Below, one piece after another: positions 1-8,023 of a stretch of 64,000 nucleotides of DNA. Source of the DNA: Ferrimonas marina (GTDB lineage: Bacteria > Pseudomonadota > Gammaproteobacteria > Enterobacterales > Shewanellaceae); the NCBI RefSeq assembly GCF_900129905.1, contig NZ_FQXG01000002.1, positions 620,001-684,000 on the forward strand, given 5' to 3'. The translations under genes were made by a program, and so were the position numbers. A model generated the notes under the pieces. That model was not told the origin of the DNA and searched no databases. It was given only the letters and a program-made list of their open reading frames with translations. Each line of letters opens with the position of its first letter. Within the stretch, counting starts at the first letter, position 1.

Positions 1-1264
1 CTGACGCGGGCTCCAGCTTACCCCGGTTGTAGTCGAGCATCAGCTGACGGTAGTAGCGTACCGCGCCCTGCTTGAGGTTGGAGCTGTACTGGTTGGTGCG
101 GGCGCTGACGATCTCACCGGTCAGCGGATTGGCGGCGGAGGGGCCGTAACCGGCCAGACCGTTGTCCAGCGGCTCATCGAACAGGCTGATGAAGCTGTAG
201 CGCAGATCGCCATGACGCTTGTCACCGGCACGCTCGAGCACGATCGGCGGTAAACCGGTATGGAAGATCCGGTTCTGAATGTTGATGGCATCCACCGTCT
301 CCTTAGCGGAGTCCAGGTAGGCCTGGTTCTTCGGCAGGTAAAAGTTGTTGCTCAGGTAGTAGGTGATCTGAGGCAACGCCGGGTTAAAGCGGTTGAGGTA
401 GGTACGCACGTAGCCGTCGCTGCCGGCGGCGTGATTGGCGTCCCGGTAGCGATGCTCGGTGGTGAAGAAGCCAAAGGTGCCATCCTCATTCTGGGCATAG
501 GGCACCGGCTGGTAATCCGGCGACGCCAGCTGGTCCACCGCCACGATGGAGATGAACTCGGTGGTGGTGAAGGAGAAGTTGTCGAAGTTGCCTTGGTAGT
601 AGGCATCCAGGCAGCTAGGCGAGACCCGGTAGGTGTGCTCGATCTCCAGGTTGATCACCCCCTTGTCCAGGTCCATCTCATGGCCCCGCCAGTTGCCATC
701 CTGCACCAGCCGCGGTGCCTCGGACTCACTGACGCAGGTCTTATCCAGGGCAAACAGGTCATTGACGCTGAGCTCGGCGATCTGGGTGGCGGCAAAGTCC
801 GGCACAAAGTAGCCCTTGTCGTACCATTTCTGGTCCGCATCGGTATTGAGCTGCTCTACGTTGACGCAGTCGCCCCAGCGATCCTCAGTGCAGCGGTAAT
901 CCACGTACTGACCCGGGATGGTCAGCACCGGCGCCTGGTTGTAGCCGTTGTCGCTGAACCGGCTGTCGTGATCCAGGCCGATGGTATCTCTATCCACCTG
1001 GCGCACCTGGATGCCGTTCTCGGTGCGGTGCAGGGTCACCAGCTTGGGGGTGCCCTGGAAGAAGCCGCGGATGTTAGCGGCGTAGCGCGGCGCCTTGCCA
1101 ACGCTGCGAATGTACATGTACTGCCGGTCGGTGGCCTGATCGATGGCCTGAGTGGTCACCTGATCGACGTCTTTCGGTAACTCCCGGTAGGGCTCGTCAC
1201 CAGCGCCACAGGCATTCAGCAGGACGAGGCTCCCTGCCAGGGAGAGGATTCTAAACAGCTTCAT
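1..1264 (-). CDS. Putative zinc-dependent metalloprotease lipoprotein (partial, C-terminus beyond left edge)
   Basis: About 421 residues are visible, and the reading frame stays open to the left edge. The start at 1264 has a very strong ribosome binding site (AGGAGG, six bases away). The N-terminus is a lipoprotein signal with lipobox LNAC, the cysteine being residue 19, so the product should be anchored in the envelope. The last visible part contains a GYGPSAANPLTGEIVSA stretch, which I associate with large lipoproteins annotated as zinc-dependent metalloproteases (DUF5117/DUF4953 type). The HExxH motif expected for that family would lie beyond the edge, so peptidase activity is inferred. 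It starts 15 bases after an outer-membrane barrel gene and is probably cotranscribed with it. Confidence 0.72.
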   Translation of the reverse strand, partial: MKLFRILSLAGSLVLLNACGAGDEPYRELPKDVDQVTTQAIDQATDRQYMYIRSVGKAPRYAANIRGFFQGTPKLVTLHRTENGIQVRQVDRDTIGLDHDSRFSDNGYNQAPVLTIPGQYVDYRCTEDRWGDCVNVEQLNTDADQKWYDKGYFVPDFAATQIAELSVNDLFALDKTCVSESEAPRLVQDGNWRGHEMDLDKGVINLEIEHTYRVSPSCLDAYYQGNFDNFSFTTTEFISIVAVDQLASPDYQPVPYAQNEDGTFGFFTTEHRYRDANHAAGSDGYVRTYLNRFNPALPQITYYLSNNFYLPKNQAYLDSAKETVDAINIQNRIFHTGLPPIVLERAGDKRHGDLRYSFISLFDEPLDNGLAGYGPSAANPLTGEIVSARTNQYSSNLKQGAVRYYRQLMLDYNRGKLEPAS

Positions 1265-1279
1265 AATCAGCCTCCTTGA

Positions 1280-2140
1280 TTAGAACGAAAAGGTGGTGGC
1301 GAGGTAGAAGGTGGAGCTTCGACGGTCGTACAGCTCGAAGCCCTGGCCGGGGCCGTACTCCGGGTCGTAGAACCGGCCGGCGTTGCTGTGGCCAAGAGCC
1401 AGGCTCCAATGGGGCGTCACTTCCCAGCCCAGCTCCTCGCTCGCGGTAAAGCGGGTGTCCAGGCTGCGGCCATAGAAGTTGCGGGCCCAGCCCAGGCTGC
1501 CGTTGACGTCCAGGTACCAATCCGGACGGAAGTGCCACAGGGCATCCACCGCCACGCTGGCCTGGTGCTCGGTCAGCACTTGCTCACCGGCGGTCTGGTA
1601 GCGGTACTGGTTGTAGCGATAACGCGGCGACAGATAGAACTGCCAATCGCCCTCCGGCCGCCAGAACAGGTAAGCCCGGGCCTGGGGGGCGTACTCAAGC
1701 CGATCTTTGCGACTGGTGCGGCTGGCGGGCAGGTAGACCCCGACGCCGCCCTGCCAGCTCAGACTGTCGGACAGAGCCCAGGTGGGGGTGCGGTACTCCA
1801 GCAAGGGGTCAAACCAGCTGGACTGTTCGCCGTGCAACAGCTCCTGCTCGCCACCGAAGGTGAGGCGCAGCTGGCCCCAGTCCTGGCGGTAGCGCAGCGA
1901 GCCATCAACGGTGACCGCCTGGTAGGCGGCGTAGGCCGAGGCATCGTAGCTGTTGCGAAAGTAAGACAGGGTGGCGGCGCCGGAGAGGGGCGAGGCCTGG
2001 CGGCTCAGCTCCTGCTCCAGCTCCAGCTCCGACTCAGCCCTGAGCTGGGGGCTGGCCACCAGCCCCAGCAGCAGGAGCACAGCGGCACCCTGGCTTGACC
2101 AGGCCGGATAAAACCGGCACGGATGCGCACGAGATTGCAT
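1280..2140 (-). CDS. Outer-membrane beta-barrel protein, function unknown
   Basis: The 286-residue product has a signal peptide of about 35 residues with likely cleavage after LRA. The rest is rich in alternating aromatic and polar residues typical of transmembrane beta strands, and it ends in Phe-Ser-Phe, the terminal aromatic read by the BAM machinery. The start is supported by an AGGAGGTT ribosome binding site. I do not recognise a specific family. Size and composition suggest a barrel of about 12 strands, but strand number is a guess. It lies between a small exported protein upstream and a metalloprotease-like lipoprotein downstream, all on the minus strand, which suggests one envelope operon. 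Confidence 0.7.
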   Translation of the reverse strand: MQSRAHPCRFYPAWSSQGAAVLLLLGLVASPQLRAESELELEQELSRQASPLSGAATLSYFRNSYDASAYAAYQAVTVDGSLRYRQDWGQLRLTFGGEQELLHGEQSSWFDPLLEYRTPTWALSDSLSWQGGVGVYLPASRTSRKDRLEYAPQARAYLFWRPEGDWQFYLSPRYRYNQYRYQTAGEQVLTEHQASVAVDALWHFRPDWYLDVNGSLGWARNFYGRSLDTRFTASEELGWEVTPHWSLALGHSNAGRFYDPEYGPGQGFELYDRRSSTFYLATTFSF

Positions 2141-2217
2141 AACAACCTCCTGTAGAGTGAATAGTTATCTTTTTGGGTGGTGCGATAGCGCTTGGGCGCC
2201 CGGGCGTGACAACCCGA

Positions 2218-2565
2218 TTAAGAGGGGGTGCCGACGATCGGCTTGATCCAGTCCTGGACCAGGGAGTAGCGGCTTTGCGCAGGGCGCGGGGCGATGCCAG
2301 CGGGACGCTGGGCATAGGGTTGGGTGGCAAACATCACCACCAGGAAGAGGCAGACCGGCAACATCTCAGCTTCAGCGATGCGCTGTTCCGCCGCCTGGGA
2401 GGCCCACTGCTGCAGGGAGATCGCAGCATAAGTGTCGGCATCAGCATTACACTGAAGGGCGAACACCGGGGCCAGGTCAGCGGCCATAGGTGCAGTATTA
2501 CCCTGGGGTTCAGCCGCCGTCTGGGCCAGCAGCAGGGTGATCAACATCACAAAGAGGTAACGCAT
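2218..2565 (-). CDS. Small exported or membrane protein, unknown
   Basis: The 115-residue ORF has a strong AGGAGGTGAG ribosome binding site before the ATG at 2565, which makes it a likely real gene. Residues 1-18 look like a signal peptide (MRYLFVMLITLLLAQTAA). A second hydrophobic run near residues 68-84 begins with Met and itself looks like a signal sequence followed by AQ. The protein may have one internal membrane segment, or two small ORFs may have fused. Two cysteines are visible. No family is recognised. It is the first gene of the minus-strand envelope cluster, 77 bases before the barrel gene. Confidence 0.5.
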   Translation of the reverse strand: MRYLFVMLITLLLAQTAAEPQGNTAPMAADLAPVFALQCNADADTYAAISLQQWASQAAEQRIAEAEMLPVCLFLVVMFATQPYAQRPAGIAPRPAQSRYSLVQDWIKPIVGTPS

Positions 2566-2735
2566 GGGCTCACCTCCTGTTTGTGAGTTGCGTTGTGTTC
2601 TTTCTCATCGGACCACAGGCTGTGGCCTCAGTTCCACCATAGCCAGACTGAATGCATATTCAAAATGCATCTTTGGCAATCTGTGCGACACAGCACACTT
2701 TTCCACCAGCGGATGTAAAAGGCAGGCAATCGATT

Positions 2736-2790
2736 ATTGAGTCATTCGTGATACTTTCTTGATAACTCCGTGAAGCCCCCTTGATAAAGC
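2736..2790 (+). promoter_or_regulatory. Five 11-bp direct repeats, candidate response-regulator binding array
   Basis: Successive 11-base units start at 2736, 2747, 2758, 2769 and 2780. Their first eight bases are ATTGAGTC, CGTGATAC, CTTGATAA, CGTGAAGC and CTTGATAA, so TGA sits in the same phase in all five. Eleven-base spacing on one DNA face is the usual arrangement of half-sites for OmpR/PhoB-type regulators. The last unit also resembles a -35 box (TTGATA), with TAGGAC 18 bases on as a weak -10. The array ends 44 bases before the first spondin gene, and an OmpR-type regulator is encoded downstream, so autoregulation is the natural inference. Confidence 0.6.
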
Positions 2791-2834
2791 CTTCTTAGAC
2801 TGGCTAGGACTTGGTAACCACGGAGAGCAACACC

Positions 2835-3533
2835 ATGAACCTGCGAGCCCTGACCCTGGCCACCCTGGTGGCCGCCCCACTGAGCCAGGCACAAACCCTC
2901 ACCATTGACGTCACCAACCTGACCCAGGGGGTTTACTTCACCCCGCTGCTGCTGACCGCCCATGATGCCCAGTACAACCTGTTCCGGGTTGGCGAAGCGG
3001 CGATCCCCGAGCTGCAGGCGATGGCCGAGGGCGGCGACATTGCCGGCCTGGTCACCATCGCCGACAGCATCGGCGCGGTGTCCGCGGCCAATCCGGCTGA
3101 GGGCTTGTTGGGCCCAGCAATGACCACCCAGGCTGTGCTGGAGGACGTGGTGGCTGGCTCTGTGCTATCGGTCACCGCCATGGTGCTGCCCAGCAACGAT
3201 GGCTTTGTCGGTCTGGACAGCTGGACCGTGCCGGAGGAGCCGGGCACCTACATGGTGTATCTCAACGCCTACGATGCCGGCACTGAGGCCAATGATGAGC
3301 TGCTGATCGAGGGCGGCGGTGCCCCGGGCATGGCGGGTATGCCGGCTATCCCCGGTGACTTTGGCGGTACCGGTGGCACCGGGGTGACCACCGAGGAGCC
3401 CAACGCCACCGTACACATCCACCGCGGCACCCTGGGGGACACCGATCCCGCCGGTGGCCTGAGTGACGCCGACGCCCGGATCCACCGTTGGCTCAACCCG
3501 GTGGCCCGACTGACCATCACCGTGGCGGAATAA
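2835..3533 (+). CDS. Secreted spondin-domain protein
   Basis: The start at 2835 is preferred over an in-frame start at 2811 because it gives a clean signal peptide (cleavage after LSQA, about residue 19). The mature protein matches the bacterial Spond_N type: an N-terminal strand TLTIDVTNLTQ, a 'GFVGLDSW' core, YDAGTEANDE, and a closing IHRWLNPVARLTITV. The 232-residue product should be periplasmic or secreted. It is followed 12 bases later by a lipoprotein paralogue and then by a two-component system. Spondin domains in eukaryotes mediate extracellular binding. The bacterial role is not known to me. A Gly-rich loop around residues 168-185 is an insertion relative to the core. Confidence 0.8.
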   Translation: MNLRALTLATLVAAPLSQAQTLTIDVTNLTQGVYFTPLLLTAHDAQYNLFRVGEAAIPELQAMAEGGDIAGLVTIADSIGAVSAANPAEGLLGPAMTTQAVLEDVVAGSVLSVTAMVLPSNDGFVGLDSWTVPEEPGTYMVYLNAYDAGTEANDELLIEGGGAPGMAGMPAIPGDFGGTGGTGVTTEEPNATVHIHRGTLGDTDPAGGLSDADARIHRWLNPVARLTITVAE

Positions 3534-3545
3534 CGGGAGGCTGGC

Positions 3546-4274
3546 ATGAAGATGCGATTAATGATGCTGCCGCTGTTCGCTGCGGCTTTGCTTACCGGGT
3601 GTGATGATGACGACAACGGCACGGTCACGGTGGAACCCAGTCCGGCCCCGCCGGCGCCGGCGGCCGAACCCGCCAGCTTCGACATCACCGTGGTGAACCT
3701 GACCTCCGCCCAACCGATGTCGCCCCTGGCGGCCTACCTGCACGCCGGTGACGTCTCCGGCTGGACCTTTGGCATGCCCGCCAGTGAAGGCCTGGAGATC
3801 CTGGCCGAAGCGGGGGATGGCAGCCAATGGTTGACCATGGCCGACGAGGCCGGCGCCCTGGCCAGTGGCAGCGGTGACGGCATCCTGATGCCCGGCGCCA
3901 GCCAGACCCTGACCCTGGAGCTGGAGGCGGAAGGGATGGCCTACCTCACCCTGGCCACCATGCTGGTCAACACCAACGACGCCTTTGCCGGCATCAATGG
4001 CAAAGACCTGATGGCGTTAGCGGTGAGTGAAAGCATGACGATGAACCTGCCGGTGTACGATGCGGGCACCGAGGGCAACTCGGAGTTGGCCGCGACCATT
4101 CCCGGCCCGGCCGGCGGTGGTGCAGGCTACGACGCGATGCGGGATGACGTGGATTACGTGGCGCGCCATCCCGGTGTGGTTACCGCCGATGACGGCTATG
4201 TCGACTCGGCCCTGGCGTCAATCCATCGTTTTGATGCGCCAGTGGCTAGGCTGGTTGTAACACGCACCCGTTAG
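3546..4274 (+). CDS. Spondin-domain lipoprotein
   Basis: The 242-residue product begins with a lipoprotein signal and lipobox LLTGC (cysteine near residue 19) followed by four Asp. Asp at +2 is the classical Lol-avoidance signal in E. coli, so inner-membrane retention is possible, though the rule is not universal. A Pro/Ala linker (residues 30-42) leads into a Spond_N domain with the same landmarks as its neighbour: FDITVVNLT, NDAFAGING, YDAGTEGNSE and IHRFDAPVARL. The two genes are tandem paralogues, one soluble and one membrane-anchored. GGGAGG precedes the start. A long hairpin separates this gene from the response regulator. Confidence 0.8.
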   Translation: MKMRLMMLPLFAAALLTGCDDDDNGTVTVEPSPAPPAPAAEPASFDITVVNLTSAQPMSPLAAYLHAGDVSGWTFGMPASEGLEILAEAGDGSQWLTMADEAGALASGSGDGILMPGASQTLTLELEAEGMAYLTLATMLVNTNDAFAGINGKDLMALAVSESMTMNLPVYDAGTEGNSELAATIPGPAGGGAGYDAMRDDVDYVARHPGVVTADDGYVDSALASIHRFDAPVARLVVTRTR

Positions 4275-4278
4275 CCCC

Positions 4279-4318
4279 GGTCTGATGTCAGGGCACCAGG
4301 AGGGTGCCCTGACAGACC
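4279..4318 (+). other. Long intercistronic hairpin without a T-run
   Basis: An outer stem GGTCTG (4279-4284) pairs with CAGACC (4313-4318), and an inner GTCAGGGCACC stem pairs with GGTGCCCTGA around a short loop, with a two-base bulge. No T-run follows and the response-regulator start is 12 bases downstream. It is more likely an RNA stability or partial-attenuation element than a full terminator, and could lower expression of the regulators relative to the spondin proteins. Confidence 0.5.
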
Positions 4319-4330
4319 GAGGATAACGCC

Positions 4331-5029
4331 ATGGCCGATTTGCTGGTGATCGAGGACGAGCAGGACATCAACGCCCTGATCACCATGAACCTGGAGTCAC
4401 TCAATCACCGGGTGACCAGCTGCGACGACGGACGCCGCGGCTACGAGCTGGCCTCGAACCAGCGCTTTGACCTGATTGTGTTGGACCTGATGCTGCCGGG
4501 GATGGACGGGCTGAGCCTGTGCCAGCAACTGCGGCAGCACGGCTGCCATACCCCGATCCTGATGCTCACCGCCCGCAACAGCGAGCTGGACCGGGTAGTG
4601 GGACTGGAGAGTGGTGCCGACGACTACCTTACCAAGCCGTTTAGCGTGAGGGAGCTGCAGGCCCGGGTGAAGGCCCACCTGCGTCGAGCCCAGCTGACCG
4701 TGCCGCCCCCGGAGCCGGAACCCGCCGCCCTGCGGCGTGGCCCGCTGACCCTGGATGCCGGCCGACGGGCCTGTGAGCTCAACGGCAAGGCGGTGGAGCT
4801 GACCGGTACCGAGTTCGACCTGCTCTGGTACCTGTCGCAGCACCCCGGCCGGGTCTATCGCCGCGACGACCTGCTTAGCGCCGTCTGGGGCTACCAGCAC
4901 AACGGCTACCAACACACGGTGAACTCCCACATCAACCGGCTGCGGGCCAAGCTGGAGCAGGATCCGGCTCACCCCGAACTTGTCCTCACTGTCTGGGGCG
5001 TAGGATACAAATTTAATGACCAGATTTAA
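4331..5029 (+). CDS. OmpR/PhoB-family response regulator
   Basis: The 232-residue protein has an N-terminal receiver domain with the acidic pair E8/D9, phospho-acceptor Asp52 in VLDLMLPGMDG, and the switch Thr and Lys in MLTAR and YLTKPF. A C-terminal winged-helix DNA-binding domain follows (LTGTEFDLLWYL, then GVGYKFN at the end). The partner kinase gene overlaps its 3' end by 14 bases, which implies translational coupling. It lies downstream of two spondin-domain genes whose promoter carries five 11-bp-phased repeats, a plausible binding array for this regulator. The signal it answers to is unknown. Confidence 0.9.
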   Translation: MADLLVIEDEQDINALITMNLESLNHRVTSCDDGRRGYELASNQRFDLIVLDLMLPGMDGLSLCQQLRQHGCHTPILMLTARNSELDRVVGLESGADDYLTKPFSVRELQARVKAHLRRAQLTVPPPEPEPAALRRGPLTLDAGRRACELNGKAVELTGTEFDLLWYLSQHPGRVYRRDDLLSAVWGYQHNGYQHTVNSHINRLRAKLEQDPAHPELVLTVWGVGYKFNDQI

Positions 5030-6479
5030 TTCGCTGTTTGCCCGACTGGCCTGGGTGTTGCTGGCCACCTTTCTGTTGCTGGGCCTGGTGCTGGTGGCGG
5101 TCAGCCGCCAGCTGGACTCCGGCTACGAGGATGAGATCACCCAGCGGCTGCACTACGCCCTGGCCCAACACATCGCCATGGAAGGCCCCATCTTCCAAGG
5201 CGGCGAACCGGACCCGGCGGCGGTAGAGAAGGCGTTTCACAATATGATGATCCTGGGTAAGGGCTTCGAGTTCTACCTGCTAGATCCCCAGGGCCGCCTA
5301 CTCAACTATTCGGCGCCGGAGGAGAAGATCCAGCGGCGCCAGATCTCGATGGACGCGATCCAAAGCTACCTCAGTCCCAACCCTACCCTGCCGATGCGCG
5401 GCCCGGATCCCCGCTCGCCGGACCGGGACAAGATCTTCTCGGTGGCGCCGCTGTACGAGAACGAGGCGCTGACCGGCTACCTCTACATCATCATCAATGG
5501 CGAGATCTACGACAGCCTGGCCGCCCGGGTGCATCAGAAGCACTGGTGGGATCTGCCCGCCCTGGTGGTGGGGCTGGCCTGCCTGTTTGGCCTGCTCTCC
5601 TCGCTGGGCCTGCTGGCCTGGCTAACCCGGCCGCTGCGCCAGCTCACCGGTGAGATCGAAGGGCTGCAGCGCCAGGGCTTTACCGGCCAGCTGCGCCTGC
5701 GCGAGCACGGACCGGACGAAACCCAGCGGCTCAGCCATGCCTTCAACGCCCTTTCAGAGCGACTGGAGCAGCAGTATGACCGGGTCCGCAGCGTCGACGA
5801 GATGCGCCGGGAGCTGCTGGCCCACGTCAGCCACGACCTGCGCACCCCGTTGGCAGCACTGCAGGGCTACCTGGAGACCTGGCAGCTGCAGCACAAGCAG
5901 CATGGCGAAGCAGACCCGCGCTACATCACCATCGCCCACCAAAACGCCGAGAAGATCCATAAGATGGTGGACCAGCTGATGGAGCTGGCCCGGCTGGAGA
6001 GCGACCAGGTGCCGATGCAGATCGAGCCGATCAACATTGCCGAATTGGTGCAGGATGTGCTGCAGAAGTACCAGCCGGCGGCGGAGGCCAAGCAGGTGCT
6101 GCTGGACGTGCAACCCAAGGATCCCAGCCTGCAGGTGGCCGCCGACATCGAGAAGCTGGAGCGAGTGTTTACCAACCTAGTGGACAACGCCCTTCGCCAT
6201 TGCCAAAGCGGCGATACCATCACGGTACGACTCTCAGCCCGGCCTGAGCACCTGCACGTCACCGTGTGCGACAGCGGCATCGGTATCCCCGCCTCGGATC
6301 TGCCCCACATCTTCGATCCCCACTACAAGGCCGCCAACAGCGTCCGTGGTGACAGTGCGCATAGCGGTTTGGGGCTGGCGATCACCCGCAAGCTGCTGTC
6401 GCTGCACAACAGCGAGATCGAGGTGGCCAGCCAGGTTCAGGAAGGGACGGAGTTTCGCTTTAACCTGAGCTGGGCCTGA
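5016..6479 (+). CDS. Membrane sensor histidine kinase with HAMP domain
   Basis: The 487-residue protein has a transmembrane segment near residues 9-32, a periplasmic sensor region of about 145 residues, a second membrane segment near 178-202 and a HAMP linker. A HisKA domain follows with phospho-acceptor motif HVSHDLRTPL (His near 271), then an HATPase domain with the N box (NLVDNALRH), DSGIGI and GLGLAI. The periplasmic part is a double-Cache-like size but has no motif I can name. It overlaps the response-regulator gene by 14 bases and is its obvious partner. The ligand could involve the spondin proteins encoded upstream, but nothing here shows this directly. Confidence 0.9.
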   Translation: MTRFNSLFARLAWVLLATFLLLGLVLVAVSRQLDSGYEDEITQRLHYALAQHIAMEGPIFQGGEPDPAAVEKAFHNMMILGKGFEFYLLDPQGRLLNYSAPEEKIQRRQISMDAIQSYLSPNPTLPMRGPDPRSPDRDKIFSVAPLYENEALTGYLYIIINGEIYDSLAARVHQKHWWDLPALVVGLACLFGLLSSLGLLAWLTRPLRQLTGEIEGLQRQGFTGQLRLREHGPDETQRLSHAFNALSERLEQQYDRVRSVDEMRRELLAHVSHDLRTPLAALQGYLETWQLQHKQHGEADPRYITIAHQNAEKIHKMVDQLMELARLESDQVPMQIEPINIAELVQDVLQKYQPAAEAKQVLLDVQPKDPSLQVAADIEKLERVFTNLVDNALRHCQSGDTITVRLSARPEHLHVTVCDSGIGIPASDLPHIFDPHYKAANSVRGDSAHSGLGLAITRKLLSLHNSEIEVASQVQEGTEFRFNLSWA

Positions 6480-7352
6480 TCACTTGGACCTGATCACCAG
6501 GGCCAGGCCGCCCAGTACCAGCAGCGAGGCCAGCAGCAGGGTCAGGGTCAGCGGCTCCTCGGCAAACAGGCTGCCGCCCAGGGCCGCCAGGATCGGCACC
6601 AGCAACTGCACCGTTGCCGCGGTGCTGGTGCCCAGCCCCGGCAGCACCCGGTACCAGAGGGCGTAGCCCAGCCCGGAGGTCACCGCCCCTGAAATCAGCG
6701 CCAGCACTATCCCCTCGGTGGTACCCTGCCAGTAGGGCCAGCTCAGCAGCGCCAGGCCCAGACACCAGGGCAGAGTGCGAAAGAAGTGCCAGGCGGTATC
6801 ACCCAGGGGATCGGCACTGCCCCGCCCCAACAGGGTGTAGCCCCCCCAGGCTGCACCGGCGAGGATCATCAGGCCACTGCCCAGCAGTCCCGGCAGGGAC
6901 AGATCCGGCCACACCAATACCACCAGCCCCAGCAACGCCAGGCCACTGCCCGCCAGTTGGCGCACCGTCAGCGCCTGGCCACGCCAGCGGGCCAGCGCCA
7001 GCATGGTGATCTGCACCGAGCCGAACAGCAGCAGCGCCCCTGTGCCGGTATCCAGGGTGATGTAGGCAAAGGAGAAGGCGATGGCGTAGAGAAACAGCAA
7101 GGCGCCGCCTAACGCCCGCCCTTGGGGGCGACGGAGCCCCTGGCGCCAGGCCAGCAGTAGCCCCAGTGTCAGCGCTGCGGAGATCAGTCGCACCAGGGTG
7201 AAAGCGGCGGGGTCGATCGCCTCCGACTTGAGCGCCAGGCGGCACAGCACCGAGTTACCGGCAAAGGCCAGCAATGCCAATAGGGTCAGGCCAATGCGGG
7301 TCAGGCCGGCGCGGGTCAGCGTCGAGGCGGTATTAGACTCAGCCACCGGCAT
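6480..7352 (-). CDS. EamA/DMT-superfamily transporter
   Basis: The 290-residue protein has ten predicted hydrophobic helices arranged as two EamA repeats, typical of the drug/metabolite transporter superfamily. Landmarks include the N-terminal FAGNSVLCRLAL and the second-repeat SGAVTSGLGYALWYRVLP. Substrates in this family range from amino acids to metabolites and cannot be read from sequence. Its start lies within the last codons of marC (14-base overlap), so it is translationally coupled. Its stop abuts the end of the convergent histidine kinase gene with no terminator between them. Confidence 0.85.
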   Translation of the reverse strand: MPVAESNTASTLTRAGLTRIGLTLLALLAFAGNSVLCRLALKSEAIDPAAFTLVRLISAALTLGLLLAWRQGLRRPQGRALGGALLFLYAIAFSFAYITLDTGTGALLLFGSVQITMLALARWRGQALTVRQLAGSGLALLGLVVLVWPDLSLPGLLGSGLMILAGAAWGGYTLLGRGSADPLGDTAWHFFRTLPWCLGLALLSWPYWQGTTEGIVLALISGAVTSGLGYALWYRVLPGLGTSTAATVQLLVPILAALGGSLFAEEPLTLTLLLASLLVLGGLALVIRSK

Positions 7353-7965
7353 TGGGCAGCGCAGCGATGGCGCCGGCTATCCCCTCCAGCGCCATCTGGG
7401 TGCCGATCACCGCCAGGATCAGCCCCATCAGGCGGGTGATGATGGTCATGCCACTCTCGCCAACGAAGCTGACCAGCCGGTCGCCCATCATGAAACAGGC
7501 GTAGCTGATGACGCAGAGCAGGGCGAACATGGCGATGGTGACGCTCACCGCTCCCAGCCCGCCCTGGGCGGAGAAGCTCATGGCGGTGGCCAGGGTACCG
7601 GGCCCGGCCAGGATCGGCACCGCCAGCGGCGACAGGGCGATGTCGTTGTCCGGCTCCTCGCCCTTGTGCAGATGGGAGCTTTGGCCCTGCAGCATGTGAA
7701 AGCCGATCAAGAACACCAAGATCCCGCCGGTGATCCGCAGCGCCGGCAGGGTGATGCCAAACAGGTGGAACAGCGCCTTACCCACCAGGGCGAACACCGC
7801 GACGATGCAGAAGGCGATCAGCAGCGCCCGAAAGGCGCTTTGGCGGCGCTGCTGGGGCGCCTGCTCGGCAGTCAGGCCGAGAAACACCGCGGTGTTGGCC
7901 AGCGGGTTCATGATGGCAAAAAAGCCCAGAAACACCGTGATCATGGTGTTGAACAGATCGCCCAT
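7339..7965 (-). CDS. MarC-family integral membrane protein
   Basis: The start at 7965 is chosen because AGGAGGCGGG precedes it. The upstream in-frame extension to 8061 is polar, lacks a ribosome binding site and runs into the GH43 gene. The 208-residue product has six hydrophobic helices and MarC landmarks: FFAIMNPLANTAVFLGLT near the start and PLAVPILAGPGTLATAM in the middle. MarC proteins were once linked to multiple antibiotic resistance but their function is unsettled. It follows the GH43 gene by 58 bases and overlaps the downstream EamA gene, suggesting one transcript. Confidence 0.88.
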   Translation of the reverse strand: MGDLFNTMITVFLGFFAIMNPLANTAVFLGLTAEQAPQQRRQSAFRALLIAFCIVAVFALVGKALFHLFGITLPALRITGGILVFLIGFHMLQGQSSHLHKGEEPDNDIALSPLAVPILAGPGTLATAMSFSAQGGLGAVSVTIAMFALLCVISYACFMMGDRLVSFVGESGMTIITRLMGLILAVIGTQMALEGIAGAIAALPNAGG

Positions 7966-8023
7966 CCCGCCTCCTGGCCCCGTTGTGTTGCTCTGCAATG
8001 GCCCCAAGGATAGCGTAACTGCC

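Noticed and set aside
260-1180. 306-residue plus-strand ORF at the left edge
   Set aside because: Antisense to the lipoprotein gene, which has a lipobox and strong ribosome binding site. The Val/Gly/His-rich product is implausible.
2652-2670. Two ATGCAT motifs 13 bases apart
   Set aside because: Short self-complementary AT-rich words are common in promoter regions, and no phasing with the 11-bp array was seen.
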